DNA from: Gammaproteobacteria bacterium | GTDB lineage: Bacteria > Pseudomonadota > Gammaproteobacteria > Ga0077536 | Direction: 5' to 3' | Length of the DNA stretch: 64,000 nt | Assembly (NCBI GenBank): GCA_016209015.1 | Contig: JACQWY010000038.1 | Span: 1 to 64,000 of the forward strand | In this document: piece after piece, positions 49,700 through 59,223 of the stretch | How the letters are laid out: each line of letters starts with the position of its first letter | Numbering within the stretch: position 1 is the first letter of the stretch | Position numbers and translations under genes: made by a program | Notes under the pieces: model-generated | What the model was told of the DNA's origin: nothing | Seen by the model: only the letters and a program-made list of their open reading frames with translations | The model's database searches: none

Positions 49700-51460
49700 A
49701 TGAATGGACCCGCCGATTCCTTCAACCGCAAGACCTGGGGTCGTTGCGCGGCACACATCAACGTCTTCGCCGGGTCTTCCGACGTCGGGACCAAGGCGAA
49801 AGTCATGTCACTCCTGCTCGTCGCGCTGCTGCTCGGGATCAACGGGCTGAACGTGCTCAACAGCTATGTCGGTCGCGACTTCATGACTGCCATCGCGAAC
49901 CGTGACCAGCTCGGCTTCCTGCGCCAGGCCGTGTTCTGGCTGGGTGTGTTCGCGAGCGCGACCCTCGTCGCGGTTTTCGCCCGTTACTTCGAGGAACGCC
50001 TGGGCCTGCTGTGGCGCAACTTCTCGACGCGCCGGGTTCTGGGCGGTTACATGACGAATCGCACGTACTACCGCCTCGCCGCGGCTGGTGAGATCGAAAA
50101 CCCCGACCAGCGCATCGCCGACGACATCAGGACGTTCACGACGACCACCCTCTCCTATCTCATCATGCTGCTCAACGGCAGCATCACGGCCGTCGCATTT
50201 TCGGGAGTGCTGTGGTCCATCAGTCCGTTGCTGCTCATCGTCGCCGTCGCTTACGCGGCTGCCGGTTCCTTCCTCACGGTCGGGCTCGGCGGACCGCTGA
50301 TGAGGCTCAACTTCCAGCAGCTCGACAAGGAAGGCAAATTCCGAACGAACCTCGTTCACGTCAAAGAGAACACCCACCTCGTCGCCATCTCGCAGCGCGA
50401 AGGCTATCTCTGCGGCCGTCTCATGGGCCATCTCTCCGATCTGACCGCGAATTTCGAGCGCATCATCCGGGTCAACCGCAACGTCGGCTTCTTCACGACC
50501 GGCTACAACTGGCTCATCCAGCTCATACCGATCGTCATCATCGCGCCGCTCTACATGGGCGGTGCGGTCGAATTCGGTGTCGTAACGCAGGCCGCCGCCG
50601 CATTCATGCAACTCGTCGGCGCCTTCTCGCTGATCGTCACCCAGTTCCAGTCCATCTCCTCCTTCGCTGCAGTCGTCGCGCGCATGGACGCGCTGGTGAC
50701 CGCGATCGAGGACGGTGCCGAGGACACGCACCCCGGTGTCGCAACCGTCGAGGACGAGCATCGCGTCGCCTTCGTAAACCTGAGCCTGCAGGCACCGGGG
50801 CAGAATCGCCTCCTCGTGCGCGATCTCACTTTCGAGCTCGGCGAAGCGCGTCGCGTGCTGGTGCTCGGCAGTGACGAGACGGCCGTCTCCGCGCTGTTCC
50901 GCGCCGCGGCGGGTCTGTGGATTGCGGGCTCCGGAACGATCGTGCGGCCGTCTTTCGATCACATCATGTTCCTCTCCGAACGCCCCTACCTGCCGCCCGG
51001 CCCCTTGAACGATCTGCTCCTGCGGCCACGCCGCGCCGACTGCGGTGTCCACCTCGATCATCAACCCGAGCGCCGGCGGAGCCATCAGCCGGGCGGTCAG
51101 CGCTTCCCCGAAACCCGCGTGAAGGACGTACTCGGCCTGCCCGGGATCGGGCCGCTGCTCGAGCGGGTCAGCGCGCTGCAGATCGATCACGAATGGGATA
51201 CCGTGCTCACGCTCGGCGAGCAGCAGCTCCTCGTGTGTGCACGTCTGCTGCTCGCCGCGCCGCACTTCGCGTTTCTCGAACGACCGAGCACGACGCTCGA
51301 AGGCGAGCCTCTCGACGAAGTGCTGCGCACCTTGCGCTCCCACGCCATCGGTTACGCCGTGTTCGAGCAGGAAGCGACGAATCTCGAGCCCTACGACACC
51401 ATCCTCGAGTTGCTCCCGGGTGGCGCGTGGAACGTCCGCCGCCTGGACACGGCCGCATGA
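49700..51460 (+). CDS. SbmA/BacA-like transporter with a degenerate ABC ATPase domain
   Basis: 586 residues. The N-terminal ~340 residues carry about six membrane helices with SbmA/BacA-family features (SYVGRDFMTAIANRDQ, ENPDQRIADDIRTFTTTTLS). The C-terminal ABC domain keeps its frame (LFRAAAGLW, LTLGEQQLLVCARLLL) but the Walker A reads GSDETAVS with Val-396 for Lys. The Q-loop Gln is Glu-427, Walker B is FLERPST (Glu-527/Arg-528 for Asp-Glu), and no H-loop His is present. ATP hydrolysis is therefore unlikely. SbmA/BacA proteins are proton-driven, so the ATPase domain may be structural. The next gene starts inside its stop (ATGA). Confidence 0.85.
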   Translation: MNGPADSFNRKTWGRCAAHINVFAGSSDVGTKAKVMSLLLVALLLGINGLNVLNSYVGRDFMTAIANRDQLGFLRQAVFWLGVFASATLVAVFARYFEERLGLLWRNFSTRRVLGGYMTNRTYYRLAAAGEIENPDQRIADDIRTFTTTTLSYLIMLLNGSITAVAFSGVLWSISPLLLIVAVAYAAAGSFLTVGLGGPLMRLNFQQLDKEGKFRTNLVHVKENTHLVAISQREGYLCGRLMGHLSDLTANFERIIRVNRNVGFFTTGYNWLIQLIPIVIIAPLYMGGAVEFGVVTQAAAAFMQLVGAFSLIVTQFQSISSFAAVVARMDALVTAIEDGAEDTHPGVATVEDEHRVAFVNLSLQAPGQNRLLVRDLTFELGEARRVLVLGSDETAVSALFRAAAGLWIAGSGTIVRPSFDHIMFLSERPYLPPGPLNDLLLRPRRADCGVHLDHQPERRRSHQPGGQRFPETRVKDVLGLPGIGPLLERVSALQIDHEWDTVLTLGEQQLLVCARLLLAAPHFAFLERPSTTLEGEPLDEVLRTLRSHAIGYAVFEQEATNLEPYDTILELLPGGAWNVRRLDTAA

Positions 51461-54400
51461 GCGACGGATTCCAGCGCTTCGCGAGGATCGAGCCGCTCGT
51501 CGCGATCGACGGCTGGCAGGCCATCGCACCGGGCCAGACCCGGCTCGTGCTCGCCGCGGTGCCGGCGCCGTCCGGCAGCGGGCTCGGGCTGAGGTTCGAT
51601 TTCGGCGGCGGCGGCGGCTTCGTGGTCGCCCGCCACACCTGCGCGCTCGACCTGCCGGAAGAATTCAGTTTCCGCTTCCTGTTGCGTGGCGAAGCGCCGT
51701 CCAACATCTTCGAGCTCAAGCTCGTCGATGCGAGCGGCCAGAACGTCTGGCGTTTTCGCCGCGAGGCCTGCAGGTTCACCGCGGACTGGCGCGAGATCGT
51801 GGTGCCCGCACGCGATCTGCCGTTCGCCTGGGGCCCGCTCGGCGGCGGACCGCCGCGCGACATCGCGGCCGTCGAGATCGTCATCGCGGCCGGCGACGGC
51901 GGCAGCGGCGAGGTCGACATCGCGGACATCGGCTGGCGCGACGACACCTACCGGCTCACCCCGCGCGCGAGCGCGTCGAGCGCCCTGCCGGGCCATACGC
52001 CCGACGCAGTGGCCGGCGCCACGGCGCCGCCCGGCTGGCGGAGCGTCAGCGCGGGCGAGGAATGGATAGCACTCGATTTCGGCTGTGCCCGCGAGTTCGG
52101 CGCGCTGGTGATCGATTGGGAGGCGGAGCGCGTGGCGCGTGCCTTCGCCGTCGACATCGCGCTGGAGGACAGTGCCTGGTGCACCGCCTACACCGCAGGG
52201 GAGGCCGGGGCGGTACGCAGTGTGGTCATGCTGCCCGACTGCCGCGCCCGTCACGTTCGCGTCCGCTGTCTGGCCGCGGCCTCGGCGCAGGGCTACGGCA
52301 TCTGGCGTCTCGACGTCAGACCCCATGCCTGGGGCGCGTCACGCAACGCGTTCTTCGCCGCGCTCGCCCGCGAGGCACCGACCGGCGACTATCCGAAATA
52401 CCTGCTCGGCGCACAGAGCTTCTGGACGACCGTGGGGGCGCCGGACGGTGGGGCACCCGCGCTCGTCAACGAACAGGGGCTCGTCGAGCTCGGGCGCGGC
52501 GGCCCGACACTCGAAGCCTTCGTGGCGCACGGCGGACGCCTGCACGGTTGGGCGGATTTCGAGTCCACACCGTCACTCGAGGCGGGCTGGATACCGGTCC
52601 CGACACTGCACGCAAGGTGCGGCGGCTTCGATCTCGAGCTCACCGCGTTCGCGACGCATGCTCCGCCTCGCGGCGCGCTCTATGTCGCTTATCGCCTGAT
52701 CAACCGGCGCGAGTCGCCCGAGGATTTCACGCTCTACGCGACGCTCCGCCCGTTCCAGGTCACGCCGACCTGGCAGGCATGGCAGCGCTACGGCGGAGCC
52801 GTCGAGATCTCCGAGCTCGAATTCCGCGATGACGCGCTCGTGGTCGACGGCCGACTTCGCATCGTGCCGCTGACCGCGCCGGCCGGCTGCGGTGCGGCGG
52901 CGTTCGCGCAAGGCTCGATCGTCGATTTTCTCGCGCGCGGCGAGCTTCCCGAATCGCGTCACGTGCGCGATCCCTTCTCCGCGGCGAGCGCCGCCTTCGC
53001 GTTCCCGGCAAGACTCGCGCCGGGCGCGCAGCTCGAAGTCCACTTCGCGATACCGTTCGGCGACGCAGAAGCGCCCGAGACCGTCGCGTCTGCGCGCGCT
53101 GCGCTCCGGCGACGCTGGGACGCGAGTCTCGGCACCTGGAACATCGAGCTGCCGGCGCCGGCGCGCGACCTCGCGCTCGAGCTGCGCACCGCGGCCGCGC
53201 ACATTCTCGTGAACCGCGCGGGGCCCGCGCTGCAGCCCGGCCCCCGCCGCTACACGCGCGCCTGGATCCGCGACGGCGCCATGATGGGCGCGGCACTCGC
53301 GCGACTCGGACTCGCCGCGCCCTTGCGCGACTTCGTGCGCTGGTATGCGCGCGCGCAGGCGGCCGACGGACTGCTGCCGGATTGCCTCGACGAGGAAGGC
53401 GCCGAATGGCTGCCGGAATTCGACTGCTTCGGACAGTTCGTCTTCGCGGTCGCGGAGTACTATCGATTCACGGCCGACCGCGCGTTCCTGCGCGAGATGT
53501 GGCCCGCGCTCCACCGCGCCTTGCGCTGCTTCGAGGGCCTGCGGAGCCGCCGCCTCACCGCGGAGTACGAGAACGGCGACAAAGCGCTCTATCGCGGTCT
53601 GCTTCCGGAATCCATGAGCCACGAAGGCTACATGGCGCATCCCGTGCACGCCTACTGGGACGACTTCTGGGGGCTGCGCGGCCTGAAGGACGCCGTGATG
53701 ATCGCCGAGGCGCTCGGCGAGAGTGCGGCGGCCGCGGATTATGCCGCCCAGACCGCGGCATTGCGTCGGGATCTGCTGCGCTCGATCGCCGCGTGCCAGC
53801 AGCGACACGGCATCGATTTCCTGCCGGGTGCCGCGGAGCTCGGCGACTTCGATCCGGCAGCGACCGCGATCGCCTGGTCGCCGGTCGACGAGGGCGACGC
53901 CCTGCCTCGCGCCGCCGCCGATCGTACTTTCGATCGCTATCTCGCCTTGTTCGAGTCGCGGCTCAGCGGCGACACCTGGACCAACTACAGCGCCTACGAA
54001 GTGCGCATCATCGGCGCCCTGCTGCGCCTCGGCCGCAGGCGCGAGGCGCTCGCGGTGCTGGCCTTCATGCGCGAGGGTCAGCGGCCGGCGGCCTGGCATC
54101 AGTGGCCGGAGATCACCTGGCGCGATCCGCGCGGCCCGAGCTTCCTCGGAGATCTCCCGCACGGCTGGATCAGCGCCGAGTTCATATTCGCCGCGCTCGC
54201 CTCGTTCGCCTACGAGCGCGAAGCCGATCGCAGCCTCGTGCTCGCGGCGGGGGTCGATCCGGCGTGGCTGCGCGACGACGGCATCGCGGTCGACGCGCTG
54301 CCGACACACTATGGTCCGCTGAGTTATTCGATCCGCCCCGAGGGCAGTGGTCTGCGCGTGCGCATCGCGCCGCTGCGCCATCTGCCGCGAGGCGGCGTGG

Positions 54401-54492
54401 TGCTCGCGCTGCCGGCAGCCTCGCTCGATGTGCCCGATCCCGCGCCGCTCACCATCCGCACGCTGCCCGCCGATATGCTGATCGACAACTGA
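51457..54492 (+). CDS. Large discoidin/six-hairpin glycosidase-like protein
   Basis: 1011 residues from ATG 51457; longer upstream starts lie inside the transporter gene. Residues ~1-155 look like a jelly-roll carbohydrate-binding domain (FSFRFLLRGEAPSNIFELKL). Residues ~195-290 resemble an F5/8 discoidin domain. A beta-sandwich follows (~300-570). Residues ~600-900 form an (alpha/alpha)6-barrel region with YTRAWIRDGAMMGAALARLG and LPEFDCFGQFVFAVAEYYR. There is no signal peptide, so it is probably cytosolic. It likely hydrolyses or rearranges an oligosaccharide together with the GH94 enzyme encoded next. Exact activity unknown. Confidence 0.75.
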   Translation: MSDGFQRFARIEPLVAIDGWQAIAPGQTRLVLAAVPAPSGSGLGLRFDFGGGGGFVVARHTCALDLPEEFSFRFLLRGEAPSNIFELKLVDASGQNVWRFRREACRFTADWREIVVPARDLPFAWGPLGGGPPRDIAAVEIVIAAGDGGSGEVDIADIGWRDDTYRLTPRASASSALPGHTPDAVAGATAPPGWRSVSAGEEWIALDFGCAREFGALVIDWEAERVARAFAVDIALEDSAWCTAYTAGEAGAVRSVVMLPDCRARHVRVRCLAAASAQGYGIWRLDVRPHAWGASRNAFFAALAREAPTGDYPKYLLGAQSFWTTVGAPDGGAPALVNEQGLVELGRGGPTLEAFVAHGGRLHGWADFESTPSLEAGWIPVPTLHARCGGFDLELTAFATHAPPRGALYVAYRLINRRESPEDFTLYATLRPFQVTPTWQAWQRYGGAVEISELEFRDDALVVDGRLRIVPLTAPAGCGAAAFAQGSIVDFLARGELPESRHVRDPFSAASAAFAFPARLAPGAQLEVHFAIPFGDAEAPETVASARAALRRRWDASLGTWNIELPAPARDLALELRTAAAHILVNRAGPALQPGPRRYTRAWIRDGAMMGAALARLGLAAPLRDFVRWYARAQAADGLLPDCLDEEGAEWLPEFDCFGQFVFAVAEYYRFTADRAFLREMWPALHRALRCFEGLRSRRLTAEYENGDKALYRGLLPESMSHEGYMAHPVHAYWDDFWGLRGLKDAVMIAEALGESAAAADYAAQTAALRRDLLRSIAACQQRHGIDFLPGAAELGDFDPAATAIAWSPVDEGDALPRAAADRTFDRYLALFESRLSGDTWTNYSAYEVRIIGALLRLGRRREALAVLAFMREGQRPAAWHQWPEITWRDPRGPSFLGDLPHGWISAEFIFAALASFAYEREADRSLVLAAGVDPAWLRDDGIAVDALPTHYGPLSYSIRPEGSGLRVRIAPLRHLPRGGVVLALPAASLDVPDPAPLTIRTLPADMLIDN

Positions 54493-54541
54493 CCACACGG
54501 CGCCACGACGCACCGGTGATTGCAACGAGGAGCACGCTCTC

Positions 54542-57500
54542 ATGACCCCCATCGACCGTCCCGCCGCGTTGCCCTTCCGCGCCACGAGCGCTGCCGGTCT
54601 GCGGCTCGAGCTCAACGCGAACGGCTCACTGCGCCGCCTCGATCATGGCGACATCATGCTCAACCTGTTCGTGGGCACGGAAATGGAAGGCGGACCGACG
54701 AACGTCTACCTGCGCCGTCGCCAGGGACGCGCGGCCAGTGCCGCGGTGCCGCTGCTCGGTCCGCACAGTCCGGCGCGCTTCACCTTCGACGGGCAAGGGC
54801 TCACTGCGCACGGCACGTGGCAGGAGCTCGCGTTCGAGCTGCGCCTCGTGCTCGCCGCGGACGCGCCGGCCTGGTTCTGGCATCTCGCAGTCGAGAACAC
54901 CGGCCGTGAAGCCGCGAGCTTCGATCTCCTGTATGCCCAGGATTTCGCACTCGCGCACTACGGCTTCCTGCGCACGAACGAGTTCTACACGAGCCAGTAC
55001 CTCGACCATACGCCGCTCGCGCACGCCGCACGCGGCTGCGTGCTCGCCACGCGCCAGAATCTCGCCATGGGCGGGCGCACCCCGTGGGCCTGCATCGGCT
55101 CGCTCGGCCGCGGCATCGCCTATGCGACGGACGCCCTGCAGTTCCATGGCCTCGCGACGCGCGCGGGTCGGCCGCCTGCGCTGCTGTTCGCGGACTTGCC
55201 GGGAAGACTCCAGCACGAGCACGCCCTCGCCGTACTGCAGGACGAGGCGTGCACGCTCGCGCCCGGCGCCCGGGTCGCGCGCGGCTTCTTCGGCACGTTC
55301 GAAGCCGATCATCCGGCGGCGACAGGTGAGGCGGATCTCGCCATCGCCGATCGCACACTCGCGCTGGCCGAAGCGGCCGCGCCGCCGTCGCGCGCGACCG
55401 CTGGCAAGCCGGCCGCCGCCACGCACTTCAGTCACGCCGCGATGTTCCCCGCGCTCGAGCCCTCGCCTGCCGACGTCGAACGCTTCGCCGGCGCACCGCT
55501 GCACGCAGTCGAGCGCGACGGCGCGACACTGCTGTCCGGCTTCGCGCCGGGCCGGCGGCACGTCGTGGCGCGCGCCAAGGAACTCGGCGTGATGCGGCCG
55601 CACGCGCAGATCCTGCGCACCGGCGACCGCCTCGTGCCCGACGAAGCGGCGCTCACCACCACGGTGTTCATGGCGGGCGTGTTCAATTCCATGCTCACGC
55701 AGGGCCACGTCTCCATCAATCGCTGTCTGTCCGGCGTGCGCAGCTATCTCTCGCTGTTCCGTGCGCAGGGGCAGCGGGTCTTCGTGGAAATCGCCGGCGG
55801 CTGGCAGCTCCTGGACGTGCCCTCGCTCTTCGAGCTCTCGCTCGACGGTTGCCGTTGGCTGTATCTCGCGGACGGCATGGCGATCGAAGTGACGACCCGC
55901 ACGGGCACCGCGACGCACGACGTCGCCTTCGAAATCGCGGTGCGCGCCGGCCCGCCGCGCCGTTTCCTCATCGTGCACCACGTCGCGCTCGGCGGCGATG
56001 ACGGCGTGAATCCCGGCGCGGTGATCCGACGGCGCGAGGGCGAGGAGATCCTGCTCCAGGCCCCGCCGGGATCGGAGATCGACGCACGCTTCCCGGGCGG
56101 CAGTTTCGGCATCCTGCTGGAGCGCGGCACCGTACTCGAACGCATCGGCGGCGATGAACTGCTGTTCGTGGACGGCGTTTCCCGCGACCAGCCGTATCTC
56201 TGCCTGCGGACCGCGCCCGCCGTCGGCGCGGCATTCCGCTACCGCGGACATCTGCTCACGAGCGACGCGGGCATGACGAAGGACTGCGAGGCGTTCTGGC
56301 GCGACATGCTGTGCGGACTGACGCTGCGTGCGCCCGCCGGTTCGCCGCAGGCCGCGCAAATCGACCACCTCAACGAGATCCTGCCGTGGTTCGTCTCGAA
56401 TGCCCTCGTGCACTATCTCGCACCGCGCGGTCTCGAGCAGTTCACCGGCGGCGGCTGGGGCACGCGCGACATCTGCCAGGGCCCGCTCGAGCTGCTGCTC
56501 GCGCTCGGTCATTACGCTTCCGCGCGTGATCTCCTGCTGCGCGTGTTCGCGGCGCAGAATGCCGCGGGCGACTGGCCGCAGTGGTTCACGTTCTTCGACC
56601 GCGAACGCAACATCCGCGCCGGCGATTCGCACGGCGACATCATCTTCTGGCCGCTGCTCGGACTCGCCCGCTACGTCGAGACGACCGGTGACGGCAGCGT
56701 GTTGGACGACACCCTGCCCTATCACCATGCCGAGGGGCCGGCGCGCGCCGAGCACACCAGCCTGCGCGAGCATCTGGATCGCGCGCTCGGCGTCATCGAA
56801 TCACGCCTCGTCCCCGGCACCGCGCTCATCGCCTACGGCCACGGCGACTGGAACGATGCAATGCAGCCCTACGACGCCGCGATGCGCGAGAACCTCTGCA
56901 GCTCGTGGACGGTGACCCTGCACTTCCAGACCCTGAACGCGCTCGCGCGCGCCGCCGGCCTGCTCGGCCGCGACGCCGACGCCGCCCGCTACACGGCCCG
57001 CGCGGCCGAGACCTACGCGGACTTCCAGCGCCTGCTCGTCGTCGACGGCGTCACCGCGGGCTTCGCCTGGTTCAAGCCGGGCGGCAGCCTCGACTACCTG
57101 CTCCATCCACGCGACCGGACGACCGGGCTCACTTACAGCGCGCTGCCGATGATCCACGCCGCGGCGAACGATCTGTACACGCCGGAGCAGGTCCGCGCGC
57201 ACCACGATCTGATCCGGGAGCACCTGCGCGGCTGCGACGGCGTGCGCCTGTTCGATCGCCCGCTGCCCTACCGGGGCGGTTTGCAGCGACAGTTCCAGCG
57301 TGCGGAGAGCGCGGCGTTCTTCGGCCGCGAGATCGGGCTGATGTACACGCATGCCCACCTGCGCTGGGCCGAAGCGCTCGCCCACCTCGGCGCGGCCGAC
57401 GAGTTCTTCGCGGCGCTGACGCTCGTCAATCCCATCGATCACTGCGCCAGCGTGCCGGGCGCGACGCGCCGCCAGCTCAACTGCTATTACTCGAGCTCCG

Positions 57501-57922
57501 ACGCCGCGTTCCCGGATCGTTATGCGGCAGCGGCGGACTACGCCCGCGCCCTCACCGGCGAGGTCCCGCTCGATGGCGGCTGGCGTGTCTATTCGAGCGG
57601 CCCGGGCATCGCGACGAACCTCGTCCTGCGCGCCCTGCTCGGTCTGCAGCCGGCGAGCGATGCGCTCGTGATCGATCCCTGCCTGCCTTCCACGCTCGAC
57701 GGTCTGGAAGCGGACCTGGAATTCGGCGGGCACCGCTACACCGTCGTGTACTGCGTGGGCGAGCGCGGCCACGGTGTGGAGGCGCTCGACTTGAACGGCA
57801 CGCCGCTCGCGTTCGAGCGCCTCGCGAATCCCTATCGCCCCGGCGCCGTACGCGTGCCGGCCTCGGATTACGCTGCGCTGCTGCGCTCGGGGGTCAACCG
57901 GCTGCTGGTCAGAATCGGCTGA
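54542..57922 (+). CDS. GH94 family glycoside phosphorylase
   Basis: 1126 residues from ATG 54542 with GAGGAG upstream. An N-terminal beta-sandwich is followed by a helical linker and an (alpha/alpha)6 barrel. The barrel has GGGWGTRDICQGPLELLLAL and the catalytic-acid motif YGHGDWNDAM, where Asp-769 is the first Asp of DWND. GH94 enzymes phosphorolyse beta-linked gluco-oligosaccharides (cellobiose, sophoro- or laminari-type). The length is close to the 1,2-beta-oligoglucan phosphorylase group and shorter than NdvB-type cyclic glucan synthases. Cytosolic, no signal peptide. Confidence 0.85.
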   Translation: MTPIDRPAALPFRATSAAGLRLELNANGSLRRLDHGDIMLNLFVGTEMEGGPTNVYLRRRQGRAASAAVPLLGPHSPARFTFDGQGLTAHGTWQELAFELRLVLAADAPAWFWHLAVENTGREAASFDLLYAQDFALAHYGFLRTNEFYTSQYLDHTPLAHAARGCVLATRQNLAMGGRTPWACIGSLGRGIAYATDALQFHGLATRAGRPPALLFADLPGRLQHEHALAVLQDEACTLAPGARVARGFFGTFEADHPAATGEADLAIADRTLALAEAAAPPSRATAGKPAAATHFSHAAMFPALEPSPADVERFAGAPLHAVERDGATLLSGFAPGRRHVVARAKELGVMRPHAQILRTGDRLVPDEAALTTTVFMAGVFNSMLTQGHVSINRCLSGVRSYLSLFRAQGQRVFVEIAGGWQLLDVPSLFELSLDGCRWLYLADGMAIEVTTRTGTATHDVAFEIAVRAGPPRRFLIVHHVALGGDDGVNPGAVIRRREGEEILLQAPPGSEIDARFPGGSFGILLERGTVLERIGGDELLFVDGVSRDQPYLCLRTAPAVGAAFRYRGHLLTSDAGMTKDCEAFWRDMLCGLTLRAPAGSPQAAQIDHLNEILPWFVSNALVHYLAPRGLEQFTGGGWGTRDICQGPLELLLALGHYASARDLLLRVFAAQNAAGDWPQWFTFFDRERNIRAGDSHGDIIFWPLLGLARYVETTGDGSVLDDTLPYHHAEGPARAEHTSLREHLDRALGVIESRLVPGTALIAYGHGDWNDAMQPYDAAMRENLCSSWTVTLHFQTLNALARAAGLLGRDADAARYTARAAETYADFQRLLVVDGVTAGFAWFKPGGSLDYLLHPRDRTTGLTYSALPMIHAAANDLYTPEQVRAHHDLIREHLRGCDGVRLFDRPLPYRGGLQRQFQRAESAAFFGREIGLMYTHAHLRWAEALAHLGAADEFFAALTLVNPIDHCASVPGATRRQLNCYYSSSDAAFPDRYAAAADYARALTGEVPLDGGWRVYSSGPGIATNLVLRALLGLQPASDALVIDPCLPSTLDGLEADLEFGGHRYTVVYCVGERGHGVEALDLNGTPLAFERLANPYRPGAVRVPASDYAALLRSGVNRLLVRIG

Positions 57923-57952
57923 AGAGTGCGCCGGCACCGCGGCGGGACGAAA

Positions 57953-57981
57953 GCCGGTTCACGGCGGCCCCGTGAACCGGC
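57953..57981. terminator. Bidirectional terminator hairpin between GH94 gene and flgL
   Basis: GCCGGTTCACG (57953-57963) and CGTGAACCGGC (57971-57981) form a perfect 11-bp stem with a 7-base loop, located between two convergent genes. It lacks a U-run on either side, so it is GC-hairpin termination or Rho-assisted. Confidence 0.7.
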
Positions 57982-58006
57982 GCGGACGCCTCAGCGCGGG
58001 GCGCTG

Positions 58007-59212
58007 CTAGCGGAGGTAGTTGAAGAGGCTGAGCCCCTGCACGCGCACGAACGCGGCCTGCGCCGCGTTCAGCGCATTCGTCTGCTGTGAGAGCTTGCTG
58101 ACGGCGCTCGTGATGTCGGTGTCCTCCAGACCGGATTTTATCGTCGCGAGCTGCGTCTTCAGATCGTCGTTCGTCTGCGATTGTGCGTCCAGCGCGTTCT
58201 GGCGCGCGCCGAGGCTCGTGCGCACCGCATTCAGATTTTCCATGGCCTGATCGACGTCGGCGAGATTGCGGTCCATGGTGAAGGACCAGGCGGCCCGCGC
58301 CGCGTCCGTGGACAGCGTCGTTTCCAGCGTCGTGATGGCATTCTTCACCGTGCGGAACACGGACTGGTTCTGGCTCGGCGTGAGGGTGAAGGTGTCCGTC
58401 GCCGCCGGCGAACCGGTGATCGAGACGCTGATGCCATTGAACGTGATCGCCTGGCCGTCGACGTAGGTCTGGGCCGCGAGCACGGTCGCGCCGGTCGTCG
58501 TGTCGACGACGTCGAACGTGTTCGGCGCCGTGAAATTGATGCTGAAATTGTCCGCCACGTAGGCGGCAGGATTCACCACCGAGTCCGATACCAGGCGTCC
58601 CGTACCCGTGTTCGTCGCGCCGAGCGCGGTGACGAACGTCCCGTTGCCGTTGCGGATGTCGCCGTACACCTGGTTGCCGGCGAAGCCCTCGGTGATCGTC
58701 CGGCCCTCCGCGATCGGGATTTCGCGCGTCGTCTGATTGCCGTTGTAGCTGACGTTCAGGTTCACGTCCATGGAATAGGCCTGCGTCGTGACGGCCGAGC
58801 CCGCGAAGATGTATTCGCCGCTCGCATTCCGGGTGTTCGCGAGCGAGACGAGCTCCGAGAGACGCTGGCGGACTTCCGAGGCATTCGACTTCAGATCTGC
58901 CGGGGTCAGCGACCCGTTGCGGCTCGCAACGAGCATGTCGCGGATACGCTGCAGCGCGTTCATGCTCGAGCTGATCGCATTCTGCTGCTCGTCCATCCGC
59001 AGGCCGGCGAGGTTCGAGTTGCGGGCGTGCTGCTCGATGGACGCGGTACGCTCGTTGATCGTGAGCTCCTGGGCCGCGGCGACGGGATCGTCGGACGGCT
59101 GGAGGAGACGCTTGCCGCTCGAAATCTGCTGCTGGTACTTGAATATGCTCTGCTGCAGATCGGAGATGCCGTTCAGCCCGCGATTGAACAATTCAGGTGT
59201 CGTGATTCTCAT
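58007..59212 (-). CDS. flgL: Hook-filament junction protein FlgL (HAP3)
   Basis: 401 residues. The flagellin-like N-terminus MRITTPELFNRGLNGISDLQ, then IFKYQQQISSGKRLLQPSDD, identifies FlgL. The C-terminus (ITSAVSKLSQQTNALNAAQA, AFVRVQGLSLFNYLR) is also canonical. It connects hook to filament together with FlgK, encoded 11 bases upstream. Last gene of the minus-strand flgHIJKL series. Confidence 0.95.
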   Translation of the reverse strand: MRITTPELFNRGLNGISDLQQSIFKYQQQISSGKRLLQPSDDPVAAAQELTINERTASIEQHARNSNLAGLRMDEQQNAISSSMNALQRIRDMLVASRNGSLTPADLKSNASEVRQRLSELVSLANTRNASGEYIFAGSAVTTQAYSMDVNLNVSYNGNQTTREIPIAEGRTITEGFAGNQVYGDIRNGNGTFVTALGATNTGTGRLVSDSVVNPAAYVADNFSINFTAPNTFDVVDTTTGATVLAAQTYVDGQAITFNGISVSITGSPAATDTFTLTPSQNQSVFRTVKNAITTLETTLSTDAARAAWSFTMDRNLADVDQAMENLNAVRTSLGARQNALDAQSQTNDDLKTQLATIKSGLEDTDITSAVSKLSQQTNALNAAQAAFVRVQGLSLFNYLR

Positions 59213-59223
59213 GGCTCGAATCC

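Noticed and set aside
54542-57922. NdvB-type cyclic beta-glucan synthase
   Set aside because: The protein has only the GH94-type part, no membrane helices and no GT84 domain, and is far shorter than NdvB.
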